A stretch of DNA of 64,000 nt from Kitagawia praeruptora (Eukaryota; Streptophyta; Magnoliopsida; Apiales; Apiaceae): assembly GCA_037693485.1 (NCBI GenBank), contig CM075347.1, positions 148,526,501 to 148,590,500 of the forward strand, given 5' to 3'. Every line of letters starts with the position of its first letter. The stretch's first letter is position 1. Positions 62,925-64,000 of this stretch are shown here, in pieces. The notes under the pieces were generated by a model. The model saw only the letters and a program-made list of their open reading frames with translations, ran no database searches and was not told where the DNA came from. The translations under genes were made by a program, and so were the position numbers.

Positions 62925-63621
62925 AGGACTTAAAGGAAAATACTAGTTAACATGATGTTATAATTTGGATATTAAGTATTATAAAAAGTATTTTAAAAAC
63001 AAGTTCCAGTGACATGCTAGTATGAAAGTAAAATGTACATATGCATTCACAGGAGTACATGCCTCCGCAAAAATCATGACAGCCTAGAATTATTACAATA
63101 ACTAACTTAATAATTAAATATAAAATATAAAACAATAATCATATTATTTACTCTAAAACAATACTCTTAATGCTTTCATAATCTGACTTGCAAAACCAAA
63201 CCTGTACACAAAAAAATTGCAGCACGTAATATTATACCCATTTAAAACCAACTAGATTATTTAAAACCAACTAGATTATTTAAAAAATTGCAGCACGTAA
63301 TATTAGTAATAGTTTGTGATAGTGGACAATTAATAGATTAACAAGTGATGTACCAGATGACAATCAGTAGATGGTAAAACAGAGGAGGAAAGAAAAATCG
63401 CCTGCTCGTGTACTCTACTTCTTTTCCTTCCGTGAGGCTCTCTCCAAAATAATAATATGCTAGGGTTATTTAATGTGTGAGAAATAATATATAGTATAAG
63501 TTATCGACTCTAGCCCAATTATCGACTTCTTTTCTAATTAGTACTTAGTAATTCAATTAAATAACCAATATTCTTTTAAAAGAAATATTATTATTATTTA
63601 AAAAAAAACACGGATATTACA
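62925..63621 (-). other. Last piece of the LTR-like shell, no gene
   Basis: AT-rich, non-coding. It contains a doubled AAAACCAACTAGATTATTTA (about 63244-63283) and a doubled AATTGCAGCACGTAATATTA (63216-63234 and 63285-63305). It ends GGATATTACA at 63621. Confidence 0.6.
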
Positions 63622-64000
63622 GTTGTACTCTCATACTGGAGTATTTTACGATTACAATTAATATATCTTTATCGAACCTCTAGGAGCTCTAAAATTTTTC
63701 AAATCATATTTACCTATTTTTCTAGAGTTCCTCTATTTTAAACAATTAAAATCAAAACTTCTTTCTTTAATTCCTATTTTTTAGAAGAAAAAAAATCAGA
63801 ACTTCATTTTTTAACATTAACATCTTCGAAACAGAAAATGTTTTTGAATTTGTAGGGAAAAAGAATTCAATTTACATATTCGAAATAAAAAGAAATTTTA
63901 TATTCTTATAAATATACAATCATCGCTTTTAAGGATCAAATTTTATCACCATGTTTGTAATCCTTTCCTTACTTCTGTTTGCTTTTGTTTTCTTCTATTT
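63622..64000 (+). repeat. Long duplicated Helitron segment, copy B right part
   Basis: It resumes at the duplicated GTTGT and matches 5812-6190 almost base for base to the end of the window. Confidence 0.93.

Larger units (their letters stand above)
28197..63621 (-). mobile_element. LTR-like shell (probable solo LTR) holding the large nest
   Basis: The three pieces (28197-28573, 38867-39829, 62930-63621) join to about 2.03 kb, which starts TGTAACACCCC and ends GATATTACA. Outer flanks are a perfect GTTGT duplication (28192-28196 and 63622-63626), and the empty site at 5812-5825 has one GTTGT. TG...CA ends, a 5-bp duplication and no visible primer site, polypurine tract or coding frame fit a solo LTR; orientation is uncertain, but the ends resemble minus-strand chromovirus LTRs. 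An open frame at 38948-39448 in the middle piece has no recognisable domain. Confidence 0.65.

Overview
This window looks like intergenic nuclear DNA of a flowering plant, most likely a eudicot. It is AT-rich and consists almost wholly of plant transposable elements of recognisable lineages: Ty3/gypsy Tat, Athila and Tekay, a Ty1/copia SIRE-like remnant, an L1-type LINE, Helitron-like elements, and Mutator-, hAT- and foldback-type DNA elements. I found no host gene, tRNA, rRNA or CRISPR array. An Apiaceae-like genome is only a guess from general impression.

The oldest visible layer is an array of Helitron-like repeats (1-6994, 7773-8578, 12111-14980, 23273-24201, 27478-28196 and 63622-64000). 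Their 5' ends resemble TCTATTATATATAAAGG and their 3' ends carry a GC-rich hairpin with a GAAG core. They sit head to tail at about 3.42, 4.6 and 12.47 kb. Everything else has landed in this array: a Mutator-type foldback element (6995-7772), an L1-type LINE (8579-12110), a hAT-type MITE (13959-14563), a foldback MITE (14979-23274) that holds a rearranged minus-strand Tat element (Tat-2, 15092-22991), and a 3' fragment of a SIRE-like copia element (24202-27477). Tat-2 in turn holds a Mutator-type MITE (16594-17501).

From 28197 to 63621 lies a 35.4-kb nest inserted into one copy of the Helitron-like repeat. The empty site is preserved in a second copy near 5.8 kb. The outer shell is a 2.0-kb LTR-like sequence (probably a solo LTR, TSD GTTGT). 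It is split by a Tekay-type chromovirus (28574-38861, TSD GCATG) and by a Tat element (Tat-1, 39830-62924, TSD AGGAC). Tat-1 is itself split by an Athila element (50020-62298, TSD ACGCT). All LTR pairs have equal lengths. By eye, LTR mismatches are 5/496 (Tat-1), 4/1440 (Athila), 1/517 (Tat-2) and 1/3430 (Tekay), which agrees with Athila being younger than its Tat-1 host.

Tat-1 (1899-aa Gag-Pol) and Athila (1777-aa Gag-Pol) have long uninterrupted polyproteins with their catalytic motifs present, apart from the first RNase H of Tat-1. Tat-1 also carries an apparently spliced three-exon antisense gene (659 aa) downstream of pol, and a hypervariable 3' region with a GCCGACCAGGT minisatellite and two hairpins with perfect 11-bp stems. 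Tekay, Tat-2, the LINE and the SIRE-like fragment are defective. The most interesting items are the antisense gene in Tat-1, the reiterated Helitron 3'-end monomers, the possible gene-capturing Mutator element, and the clean stratigraphy that lets each insertion be ordered.
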